Assembly: GCA_020735665.1 (NCBI GenBank)
Contig: CP085928.1
Coordinates: 62,001-126,000, forward strand
DNA from: Lachnospiraceae bacterium GAM79
Lineage (GTDB): Bacteria > Bacillota > Clostridia > Lachnospirales > Lachnospiraceae
Direction of reading: 5' to 3'
DNA: 64,000 bases
Position numbers and translations under genes: made by a program. Every line of letters starts with the position of its first letter. Position 1 is the stretch's first letter. Under the pieces are notes generated by a model. It did no database searches. It was not told the origin of the DNA and was given only the letters and a program-made list of their open reading frames with translations. This document shows, in pieces, positions 17,208-23,926 of this stretch.

Positions 17208-17891
17208 TTGGCGCAAATTATTGTGGTTGAAGATGATGTATATATGCGGGAAGAATTGATTGATGTGTTGGAAAAAGCGGGATATGACGCTGTTCCTTTG
17301 CTTGACTTTGAAAATGCCGTATCACAGATAATGTCTCTTTCCCCGGACTTGATTTTGCTCGACATCAATCTTCCTTTTCACTCCGGCTTTGAAATCTGCA
17401 AAGAGGTAAAGGCCAAACAGCTTGGGACTGTGCTGATATTAACTGCAAGAGATAAATTACAGGACGAGCTTCACGCTTTGGGATTAGGGGCGGACGATTA
17501 CCTAACAAAGCCATGCAACACGGAACGGCTTCTTGCCCGCATTAAAAACCTCTTGCGCCGCAAAGAAGAACAGATGCAGCAGGGATTGCTTAACGGGGGC
17601 GGCTTCCTGCTTGATCCAAACACTTTTACGCTCTATGCAGGAAAGAAATCTTATGTTCTTCCGCAGAATGAGGGGAAAATACTTCTCACCCTTTTGAAAA
17701 GCAGCCCGAACCTTGTATCAAAGAGCGACCTGTTTCATGTGCTTTGGGGAACAGCGGAGTTTATAGACGAAAATGCGCTGCAAGTCAATTTTACACGACT
17801 GCGGAAAACGCTGCGTGAAGTTGGACTTGATGATCGCATTGAAACGGTGCGCGGGCAAGGCTACCGTTTGAAAGAGCAGGTGGAAGTATGA
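17208..17891 (+). CDS. BceR-type response regulator
   Basis: 227 aa from TTG 17208 with a perfect SD, aaggaggt (17193-17200); ATG 17178 is a weaker alternative. The receiver has the acidic pair VVEDD, phosphoacceptor in LILLDINLPFHSG and lysine in DDYLTKPCN. The OmpR-type winged helix follows from about residue 130, ending RIETVRGQGYRL. Predicted to bind the TTACA/TGTAA dyad at 14166-14180 and induce its own operon. Confidence 0.9.
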   Translation: MAQIIVVEDDVYMREELIDVLEKAGYDAVPLLDFENAVSQIMSLSPDLILLDINLPFHSGFEICKEVKAKQLGTVLILTARDKLQDELHALGLGADDYLTKPCNTERLLARIKNLLRRKEEQMQQGLLNGGGFLLDPNTFTLYAGKKSYVLPQNEGKILLTLLKSSPNLVSKSDLFHVLWGTAEFIDENALQVNFTRLRKTLREVGLDDRIETVRGQGYRLKEQVEV

Positions 17892-18979
17892 AGAAATTTA
17901 ATACTCTCTTGACCTATGTATCGTCCAATCGTATTTGGTTGATTACTCTTGGCTGCTTGGATTTGTTCTTTGCGTTTCTGGCATGGGTGGCTTATCCGGG
18001 GGATTTTTTGAGCCTTGTGGGGCTAATGATATTTGTATCACTTGCCGCGTTTGTCATCCCCTTTGTCATCTCAATTCATAAACGCAGTAAAATTGATGCC
18101 GCTTTTCGGCGCTTTCTGTTAGAGCCGGACGACACAAACGAATACCTGTTGTGTGAAAGTGCCCCCGCGTCAATGCGCCCATATATCCATGAATTAGCCC
18201 ATCATCTGAGAATGCAAGAGGGGTATGTGAACGAACAGCAGTTAAAGGTTGCCAACTACGAAAGTTATATTGAAAATTGGGTGCATGAAATCAAGAAACC
18301 TCTGTCCCTTATGACGCTTCTTTTAGATAATCGAAAGGTTGAGATGTCACCGTTGGTGCATACTCGTATGCTATATGTACGCGACCATGTGCGGCAGAAC
18401 GTAGAACAGATTTTGTACTTTTCACGTCTTGGGGCGGCTCACAAAGATTGCTATTTTGAACCAATTCTGATCTTAGAGACTTGTCGGGAAGCGGTTGAGG
18501 ACAATTTATCCTTGCTTGAAGAAGCCCAATTTTCTGTCACATATTCCGGGAACGACTGTAACGTAATTTCTAACAAAAAAGGCTTTATGTTCATTTTGGG
18601 ACAGATTATTAGCAACAGTGTAAAGTATGCTGTGAAGGACACCGCCCCCGCTATTCAATTTTCAGTAACGGATAATCCAGAAAGCGGGCAGATTACTCTA
18701 TCCGTCAGCGATAACGGAACAGGTATACCCGCGTCTGATCTGCCGTTTGTTTTTGATAAGGGCTTCACTGGGGACGCAGGAAGCTTTTTAAGCCGCTCCA
18801 CAGGTATGGGATTATATTTAGTGCAGAAAATGGCAAAAGATTTAGCGATAGATTTACAAATCACATCACAGTTGTCATGCGGAACAACCATTATTCTGAT
18901 GTTCCCCAAGGTGCAATATCCAGTCAGGAGGTTTGATGATGCAACAGCAGATTCGTACGCAAACACCAAAGAAAAATAA
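17888..18979 (+). CDS. BceS-type intramembrane-sensing histidine kinase
   Basis: 363 aa. Two close membrane helices (about residues 14-32 and 38-60) with almost no extracellular loop mark an intramembrane-sensing kinase that relies on the permease for input. The H-box is YIENWVHEIKKPLSL, and the ATPase has DNGTGIPASD (G1) and STGMGLYLVQ (G2). It overlaps the regulator gene by 4 nt and the next gene by about 40 nt. Confidence 0.9.
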   Translation: MKKFNTLLTYVSSNRIWLITLGCLDLFFAFLAWVAYPGDFLSLVGLMIFVSLAAFVIPFVISIHKRSKIDAAFRRFLLEPDDTNEYLLCESAPASMRPYIHELAHHLRMQEGYVNEQQLKVANYESYIENWVHEIKKPLSLMTLLLDNRKVEMSPLVHTRMLYVRDHVRQNVEQILYFSRLGAAHKDCYFEPILILETCREAVEDNLSLLEEAQFSVTYSGNDCNVISNKKGFMFILGQIISNSVKYAVKDTAPAIQFSVTDNPESGQITLSVSDNGTGIPASDLPFVFDKGFTGDAGSFLSRSTGMGLYLVQKMAKDLAIDLQITSQLSCGTTIILMFPKVQYPVRRFDDATADSYANTKEK

Positions 18980-19448
18980 GCCTGCGGCTTCTCTGATTAT
19001 AAGTTGGCTGATTATCTTGGGCGTATATTTACTTTTGCGCCTTGTCTTTGTTATCTTCGGATTTCATTTGGCACCAGTTGTTTTAGGTGGATGTTTAGCT
19101 GTTCTACCTTACATTGCGGGAGCGTTTTATCTTTTTAAGACACCAGCGGCACATCGGGTGGGAGGTTGTGTGTTAGGAATTTTACTGCCGTCCATTGTAG
19201 AAAAACTCGTTCTTTATTTTTTGGGTGCGTCCCTTTACGGAATACCTCTGGCAGATGTCAGCGGAGTAATGAGCAGAATTGCAGCGAATGAGCCGTTCAC
19301 ACACATTTTTTCTAATCCGGCAGCACGCTATATTCTTAATCTATCATTTTTTGGATGGCAGTACATTGTCGGCAGTATTGTCGTATGTGCAATTCTGATT
19401 TTAGGCATGATGGGTATTCAAAAAAGAAAATCATGTTCTCGAACGTAA
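18939..19448 (+). CDS. Four-helix membrane protein of the resistance cassette
   Basis: 169 aa from ATG 18939 (SD caggagg at 18926-18932; ATG 18936 also possible). It has hydrophobic helices at about 15-40 (LIISWLIILGVYLLL), 45-65, 75-100 and 135-160, and a Lys-rich tail. No family recognised. It overlaps the kinase gene and is part of the same transcript, so an accessory role in peptide resistance or transporter stability is a reasonable inference only. Confidence 0.65.
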   Translation: MQQQIRTQTPKKNKPAASLIISWLIILGVYLLLRLVFVIFGFHLAPVVLGGCLAVLPYIAGAFYLFKTPAAHRVGGCVLGILLPSIVEKLVLYFLGASLYGIPLADVSGVMSRIAANEPFTHIFSNPAARYILNLSFFGWQYIVGSIVVCAILILGMMGIQKRKSCSRT

Positions 19449-19470
19449 GGAAAACTGAGGGGATTTGTAA

Positions 19471-20158
19471 ATGAGCAGAAAAATAGTGATGACACTCGTG
19501 TGCATCCTTGTATTGGGTCTATCTGGGTGTGGAGATACACTCACTCTTAATCAATACAATACGAGTGAAATTTGGTATATAGCATATACAGACATTGATA
19601 CAGTTTGTGAGAGCAATGAATTAACCGCAGATGGCTCCAGCATTTTACATTCTGAGGAAGATTATCTTCTGCTTTCATATGTAGTTGACAGCAATATTGA
19701 AATTACAAAAGAGCTAAAGGATGGGGGGGTGGGACCATTTGATCCTGACAAACCCTCAATGGATAGATCGCTTTGGTGATCCCAGCAAGTTAAAACCTGT
19801 GGAATATGGCAGTTTGGCAAATAGCATGCAGGAATTTTTAGATGTTCAAATGCCTATATTGACTGCTGATGGAAATGTATTGCCTGATGGAGTGGGACTA
19901 TATCAATATGATGGAGAGACATTATTGGCATTTCCGGTGCATGTGGCGTTGGGCGCAGCAGAGCCGATAGAAGCAAAAAATCCATTGATTATCCTTGTGG
20001 ATAAACCGGCACAAAGTCTTAAAGCGAGTAGCTGTATGTTGCCGCTGACTTCAAGCGGAAATGTCCTGTTTGCAGAAGGAGAGAAACTTCAAGAGTCATT
20101 TGACGAGAGCAAACTAATTGACTATGGATCGATTGAAGAGTTTCAGATGAATCATTAA
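19471..20158 (+). pseudogene. Lipoprotein gene broken at a seven-G tract
   Basis: The frame from ATG 19471 starts with a lysine signal peptide and lipobox LGLSGC (cysteine at residue 20). It continues with good coding character to a G7 run (19723-19729), then meets a stop at 19777-19779. The downstream half continues in the +1 frame from the same tract (WDHLILTNPQWIDRF, then GDPSKLKPVEYGS) to TAA 20156-20158. Removing one G would restore a single lipoprotein of about 228 aa. Either a true frameshift, a phase-variable tract or a sequencing error. It is the last gene of the BceABRS-like cassette; such lipoproteins may capture peptide. No domain recognised. Confidence 0.7.
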
Positions 20159-20202
20159 AGTGAATCTGAAATGTGGAAAACAGTAGCTTAGTATAACAGA
20201 AA

Positions 20203-20250
20203 TAGCTGCCGCACGACGGCAAAAGAAAAAAAGCCGTCGTACAGCAGCTA
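20203..20250. repeat. 18-bp hairpin in front of the truncated metalloregulator
   Basis: tagctgccgcacgacggc (20203-20220) pairs with gccgtcgtacagcagcta (20233-20250) in 16 of 18 positions around an A-rich 12-nt loop. It sits at the point where the coding similarity of the following gene begins, so it may be the end of the resistance cassette or a terminator. Confidence 0.5.
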
Positions 20251-20256
20251 GAATCC

Positions 20257-20634
20257 GTGCTTATACTTCAAAAGAAACTCGGTATGGTGCGTTCCGTGGA
20301 TGTTGCCCGGTACATGGAAGTTTCAAAACCCAGCGTATGTTACGCAGTAGGAACTTTACGAGAGGGCGGTTTTTTGACAACAGACGAAAACCATTATATA
20401 CACCTGACCGACCTTGGCCGGGATGTGGCCGAAAAAATTTACGAACGCCATTGCTTTTTTACTTATCAACTTATAGCCGTTGGAGTTAATCCACAAACTG
20501 CAGAAGTGGATGCTTGTCGCATGGAACATGCAGTCAGTGATGAAAGTTTTCAAAAACTGAAAGAGCATGCGATGAGAGGGATTGCTGCACAAAAAATTGA
20601 CAATACATTTGATAATTTTCCTGTGAAGAAATAG
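20257..20634 (+). pseudogene. DtxR/MntR-type regulator lacking its first ~15 residues
   Basis: The frame from GTG 20257 reads LILQKKLGMVRSVDVARYM, then EVSKPSVCYAVGTLREGGF, HLTDLGRDVAEKIYERH and AEVDACRMEHAVSDESF. This is the winged-helix plus metal-binding dimer domain of DtxR/MntR-family repressors, including Glu, Cys, His and Glu residues at the expected metal site. Intact relatives carry about 15 extra residues (an AENYLE-type helix) before LILQ. Here the upstream frame has no ATG and runs into the hairpin at 20203-20250. Truncation by cassette insertion is likely; translation from GTG 20257 would give 125 aa. Confidence 0.65.
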
Positions 20635-20664
20635 AAAATGTTGCTTTGCTAAAATAGATTAAAT

Positions 20665-21384
20665 ATGAAAGACACAAAATACAAGATATTAGCATATTTT
20701 GACAATCAATCATATCGAAAACTATTCAATGAGGTAAACTCAGATTATGCAGAAAATCTACAAATTTTACTGCATAATTTGAGTTTATTTTCTTATGATG
20801 TGCTTATAATAGGAGTGATCCTTTATAAAGAGAACATAAGTAATATTATATCTGCTATTAGAAAAATAACGCAGATACCAATTATTATTTTGACGGATGC
20901 TTCCTCTTTATTGTGTATGTCATGGAAAAAAGAATTAATATACGCTGGTGCAGATTGTGTAATGGATATAAATAGCACTATAGAAGAAGTAGATCTGCAG
21001 ATTTTTTCATTGGCACGACGAAATAATAAACAAAAAATAACTCAAAAGCAATCCGAAACGATGATTGATAAGGGAAAACTTGTAATGGATCATAAGAAAC
21101 ATAAAGTATTTTGGAATAATGTAGCGTTACATTTAACACGACAAGAATATAATTTTTTATACTTATTAGCGGTGACACCGATGAGAGTATACACATTTGA
21201 ACAGATTTACCAGCTCGTATGGAAAGATTATTCTGTTGGTGATATTAAAAATATCATCTGGTGTCTGGTAAAGCGATTGAGAAAAAAGTTGAATGTCGTT
21301 GAAGACGGTGCCGGGAATTGCATTGTCAGTGTCAGGGATATAGGTTACAAATTTGAATTGAATAATGAAAACGAACAGCAGTAA
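20665..21384 (+). CDS. Orphan winged-helix response regulator with degenerate receiver
   Basis: 239 aa, unusually AT-rich compared with neighbours. The C-terminal 100 residues (DHKKHKVFWNNVALHLTRQE, FEQIYQLVW, IIWCLVKRLRKKL, IVSVRDIGYKFEL) are an OmpR/PhoB-type DNA-binding domain. The N-terminal half has receiver-like hydrophobic strands, but the phosphoacceptor position reads VLIIGVILY (Gly instead of Asp) and the switch lysine position reads ADCVMDI. It probably works without phosphorylation, and no kinase lies next to it. A row of four 11-bp repeats stands 70 bp downstream of its stop, in front of the sigma-like gene. Confidence 0.8.
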   Translation: MKDTKYKILAYFDNQSYRKLFNEVNSDYAENLQILLHNLSLFSYDVLIIGVILYKENISNIISAIRKITQIPIIILTDASSLLCMSWKKELIYAGADCVMDINSTIEEVDLQIFSLARRNNKQKITQKQSETMIDKGKLVMDHKKHKVFWNNVALHLTRQEYNFLYLLAVTPMRVYTFEQIYQLVWKDYSVGDIKNIIWCLVKRLRKKLNVVEDGAGNCIVSVRDIGYKFELNNENEQQ

Positions 21385-21420
21385 GGCGAATAATCCGTAA
21401 AAAGATTGTTCGTCTTATTT
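21382..21420 (+). terminator. Terminator after the orphan response regulator
   Basis: aaggcgaataatc and gattgttcgtctt form a stem around a short A-rich loop, followed by attttatttg. It lies directly after the stop codon at 21384 and before the operator repeats. Confidence 0.6.
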
Positions 21421-21450
21421 TATTTGTGCTGGAAAGAAGGTGATAAAAAT

Positions 21451-21505
21451 TGACCGTCAATTGACAGGTTTCTGACCGTTAACTGACAGGTGCATCCGAT
21501 ACACT
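21451..21505 (+). promoter_or_regulatory. Four 11-bp direct repeats and promoter, OmpR-type operator
   Basis: tgaccgtcaat (21451), tgacaggtttc (21462), tgaccgttaac (21473) and tgacaggtgca (21484) are contiguous 11-bp units, each starting TGAC. Eleven-bp direct repeats are the known binding pattern of OmpR/PhoB-type winged-helix regulators. A -10-like gatacact (TACACT 21500-21505) follows the last repeat, which covers the -35 position. It likely controls the gene at 21657 and is a plausible target of the regulator at 20665. Confidence 0.65.
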
Positions 21506-21656
21506 GTGCCTTTGTAAAGATATGATTACAAAGGAGATCCGTGTTTGCAGGGAAACAGCAGAGATGCCGGACATTCCTGTGGACAGGAAGAACGAGCCAG
21601 ATCACCGCCACACTCCGATTTGATTTCACAAAAATTCAGATCGGAGGAAAAGATAA

Positions 21657-22097
21657 GTGGCTTATAACAAAGCAAAAGAAGAATATAGATGGAACCAGTG
21701 GAAAGCAGAGGAAGAGAAGATCCTGCGTGAACAGGGCGTGGATGAAGAGACGATCCAGAAGCTTCGGGAGTATGACTGGGACGATTTCAATGCAGAGCGG
21801 AGATTCCGGGAACACCAGACCTCGCTTCTGGACTGTATGGAACTGCTCCTGGAAGAAAAAGAAACCAAAGAGTCCCAGCCGGAGAGCGTAGAAGCCCTGC
21901 TGGATACCGTGGAGAACGAAGAACTGCTTCAGATCCTGTTATCAACTGATAAGAAAACTCTTCAGATGATTGTCCTGAAGATGATGGGATATGCACCAAA
22001 AGAGATCAGTCATCACATGGAACTGCCGGAGCAGACTGTTTATACAAGACTGCGGAGGTTACGGGAGAAAATCAAAAAGTCCATGAAATTTGAATAA
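21657..22097 (+). CDS. Sigma-70 region-4-like protein
   Basis: 146 aa from GTG 21657 (SD ggagg 21642-21646). The last 60 residues (LLQILLSTDKKTLQMIVLKMM, GYAPKEISHHMELPEQTVYTR, LRRLREKIKKSMKF) are a region-4-type helix-turn-helix as in ECF sigma factors. The first 85 residues are acidic and helical, with no region 2. Such region-4-only proteins are frequent on Tn916/Tn1549-type ICEs and are thought to act as transcription regulators. Its upstream region carries the four-repeat operator. Confidence 0.8.
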   Translation: MAYNKAKEEYRWNQWKAEEEKILREQGVDEETIQKLREYDWDDFNAERRFREHQTSLLDCMELLLEEKETKESQPESVEALLDTVENEELLQILLSTDKKTLQMIVLKMMGYAPKEISHHMELPEQTVYTRLRRLREKIKKSMKFE

Positions 22098-22153
22098 AAC
22101 AAAAGGCTCTCATCGGCTGATTATCAGAACGAATAGACAGGAGGATTGATACG

Positions 22154-22654
22154 ATGGATGAGAAAGAAGTGTCCGAAATGCAGGAAGAAATGATGATGGT
22201 ACTGGTAGTCGAGCCGATGAAAGCACCCTATGTCAAAAGCATCCCCAATGAGCTGGAAGATCTGCAGCAGGCAGTAGGCGGTGACATTGAGATGACTTAT
22301 CCGTTTGAGGATGAGGTTGGAATTCTTTTAAACGGCAATGGAAAATTTGAGGGGTTGCCGTTAAATCGGGCATTGTACGATGACCGAGGACAGGTCTATG
22401 ATGCCATTGCCGGAACATTCCTTGTGGTAGGACTGACAGAAGATGATTTTACTTCGCTGACACCGGAGCAGATTGAAAAGTTTAAAGAAAAATATCAGTC
22501 ACCGGAAGTTTTCACCCTGTTTAACGGGGAACTTCATGTGATGAAGATGCCACCGCAGGAACAAAAAGAGCAGAAGGAAAGTCGGAAGAAGGATGCACAG
22601 CAGAAGAATCCGGCAAAAGGAAAAAAGAAAAACAGATCCGGGGAAGCACGATAA
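22154..22654 (+). CDS. DUF3846 protein
   Basis: 166 aa. MMVLVVEPMKAPYVKSIPNE, LEDLQQAVGGDIEMTYPFED, GLPLNRALYDDRGQVYDAIAG and TFLVVGL fit the DUF3846 family, small proteins abundant on Clostridia ICEs next to antirestriction and helicase genes. SD caggagg lies about 10 nt before ATG 22154. The C-terminal 35 residues are Lys/Glu-rich and probably disordered. Function unknown. Confidence 0.8.
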   Translation: MDEKEVSEMQEEMMMVLVVEPMKAPYVKSIPNELEDLQQAVGGDIEMTYPFEDEVGILLNGNGKFEGLPLNRALYDDRGQVYDAIAGTFLVVGLTEDDFTSLTPEQIEKFKEKYQSPEVFTLFNGELHVMKMPPQEQKEQKESRKKDAQQKNPAKGKKKNRSGEAR

Positions 22655-23179
22655 AAAATTTTTCTGTGAAGTGAATAAAAAAATACACTGCCATCGGCTA
22701 GTAAGCAGAGGGACATCCCTCGGCTGTTCTTTGGCAAGTGAATATCGGCACTACAGGTACGTTCCCAACCGTAGAAGCGTGACAGTATGAGCGCCATGAT
22801 TAAGTATAGGGTAAAGATTCTTAGACTTGGAGCGAGAAAGCATAGCTGTGAATAAGGCGGTGGCAGCCTTTCGCCAGGATCACGGACGGGGGATAATGAT
22901 ACACGTTACCAGCCAGAGAGCGGAAGATGGACTCCGGGTTGTAATCAGAAAGACCCCTAGGACATCTGTGAGCGGCGGCAGGCCAGCCGCCCGCCTGTAG
23001 TGTCCCCTTTCCCAGAAGAAATACAGGGATAGTTCCGGGGGTGCGAGGTCAAATGCGGAACAGCAAGATAAAAAAGAAATCAATGAAGAAGTGTGTCGTT
23101 GATATCAGATACCATGCGGCTGTGGGAGACTACAGCCGTATTCTTGTGGTATTAACGTCACATCAAGGGGAGAGAACAG
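22655..23179 (+). other. 525-bp gene-poor stretch with extensive potential RNA structure
   Basis: No large gene fits. Visible pairings include cactgcc/ggcaagtg enclosing the hairpin gaggg-acat-ccctc (22708-22721), ggcg/cgcc near 22856-22874, and a GC-rich stem from taggacatctgtgagcggcggc to gccgcccgcctgtagtgtcc (22959-23005). Near 23118-23138, cggctgt and acagccg also pair. The stretch could be a long structured RNA of the ICE or a replication/regulatory site. A small GTG frame (22848-23000) is listed separately. I cannot name an RNA family. Confidence 0.45.
22848..23000 (+). CDS. Possible 50-aa basic peptide
   Basis: GTG 22848 opens a frame reading NKAVAAFRQDHGRG, then IMIHVTSQRAEDGLRVV and IRKTPRTSVSGGRPAARL, ending TAG 22998-23000. 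Composition is protein-like (charged, Arg-rich). It overlaps the end of a 22-aa ATG frame (22787-22855, MSAMIKYRVKILRL). No proper SD is seen and the DNA is also highly structured, so it may be spurious. Confidence 0.25.
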   Translation: MNKAVAAFRQDHGRGIMIHVTSQRAEDGLRVVIRKTPRTSVSGGRPAARL

Positions 23180-23905
23180 ATGGAAGAAACAAAAAGAAGT
23201 GGAATGAGCAAGGATCAATTCTGGAATCTGATTGAAAAAGCAAAGGAAGTGTGCGGCACCGATCTGGATGCTTCGGCAGTGTGGATCAAGCAGCAGCTCT
23301 TCTATATGACACCGGAGGATGTCCTCCAATTCCACAATCTTGTTTACAGTTACCGGGATGTGGCTTATAAGTACGGCTTATGGACAGCGGCAGGTATTAT
23401 GATGGAAGCAGGGTGCAGTGATGACAGTTTTTCCGATTTTCGGATGTGGCTGATCGCCCAGGGAAAAGAAGTTTATCTGAATGCCTTAAAAGATCCGGAT
23501 TCCCTTTCCGGCGTGACTCCGTATGGGTACTGTAGTTTTGAAGCGTTGGGATACATCTCATCGCAGGTCTACAGTGCCATGAAAGGGAAAAATATCTATC
23601 AGGACAGTACGGCAAGAATGCAGATGGAATGTTATGAGCAGGTGATCCGGGATGTTGTGTACCATCCCATGATCGAGTATCCGCTGGAATTACCGGAAGC
23701 AATGGTGGTATATCCGAAACTCTGTGAATGCCATTTGTCCGAGCAGGTAAGGAAAGCTCCTCAGAAAGTAAGGACATGGAATGTTTCCCGGACGGATATC
23801 CGAAGGATGATGGCAAGAGGGAATGCTGCCATAAAGAAAATGCAGGAACAGGGACAGAATACACCGGAAGCGACCAGACCCGTCCGTAAGGGTACGGTAA
23901 GATAA
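23180..23905 (+). CDS. DUF4240 protein
   Basis: 241 aa. MSKDQFWNLIEKAKEV, the LYSYRDVAYKYGLW-type helix (here LVYSYRDVAYKYGLW), AAGIMMEAGCSDDSFSDFR and MWLIAQGKEVYLNALKDPDS are the conserved blocks of DUF4240, where GCSDDxFxxFRxWLIxxG is diagnostic. The C-terminus is basic. SD aaggggag precedes ATG 23180. It lies 22 nt upstream of the helicase gene. Function unknown; the family is spread over actinobacteria and ICE-bearing Firmicutes. Confidence 0.85.
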   Translation: MEETKRSGMSKDQFWNLIEKAKEVCGTDLDASAVWIKQQLFYMTPEDVLQFHNLVYSYRDVAYKYGLWTAAGIMMEAGCSDDSFSDFRMWLIAQGKEVYLNALKDPDSLSGVTPYGYCSFEALGYISSQVYSAMKGKNIYQDSTARMQMECYEQVIRDVVYHPMIEYPLELPEAMVVYPKLCECHLSEQVRKAPQKVRTWNVSRTDIRRMMARGNAAIKKMQEQGQNTPEATRPVRKGTVR

Positions 23906-23926
23906 GCTTTCTGGCAAGGAGAAGTA

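Noticed and set aside
19721-20158. Second half of the lipoprotein as an independent gene starting at ATG 19721.
   Set aside because: The ATG is inside the G-tract context of the first frame, has no SD, and the product would lack a signal peptide. A frameshift explains both halves better.
23035-23060. gggggtgcgaggtc resembles a group II intron 5' end (GUGYG).
   Set aside because: No intron domains, no domain V consensus and no maturase/reverse transcriptase gene follow.
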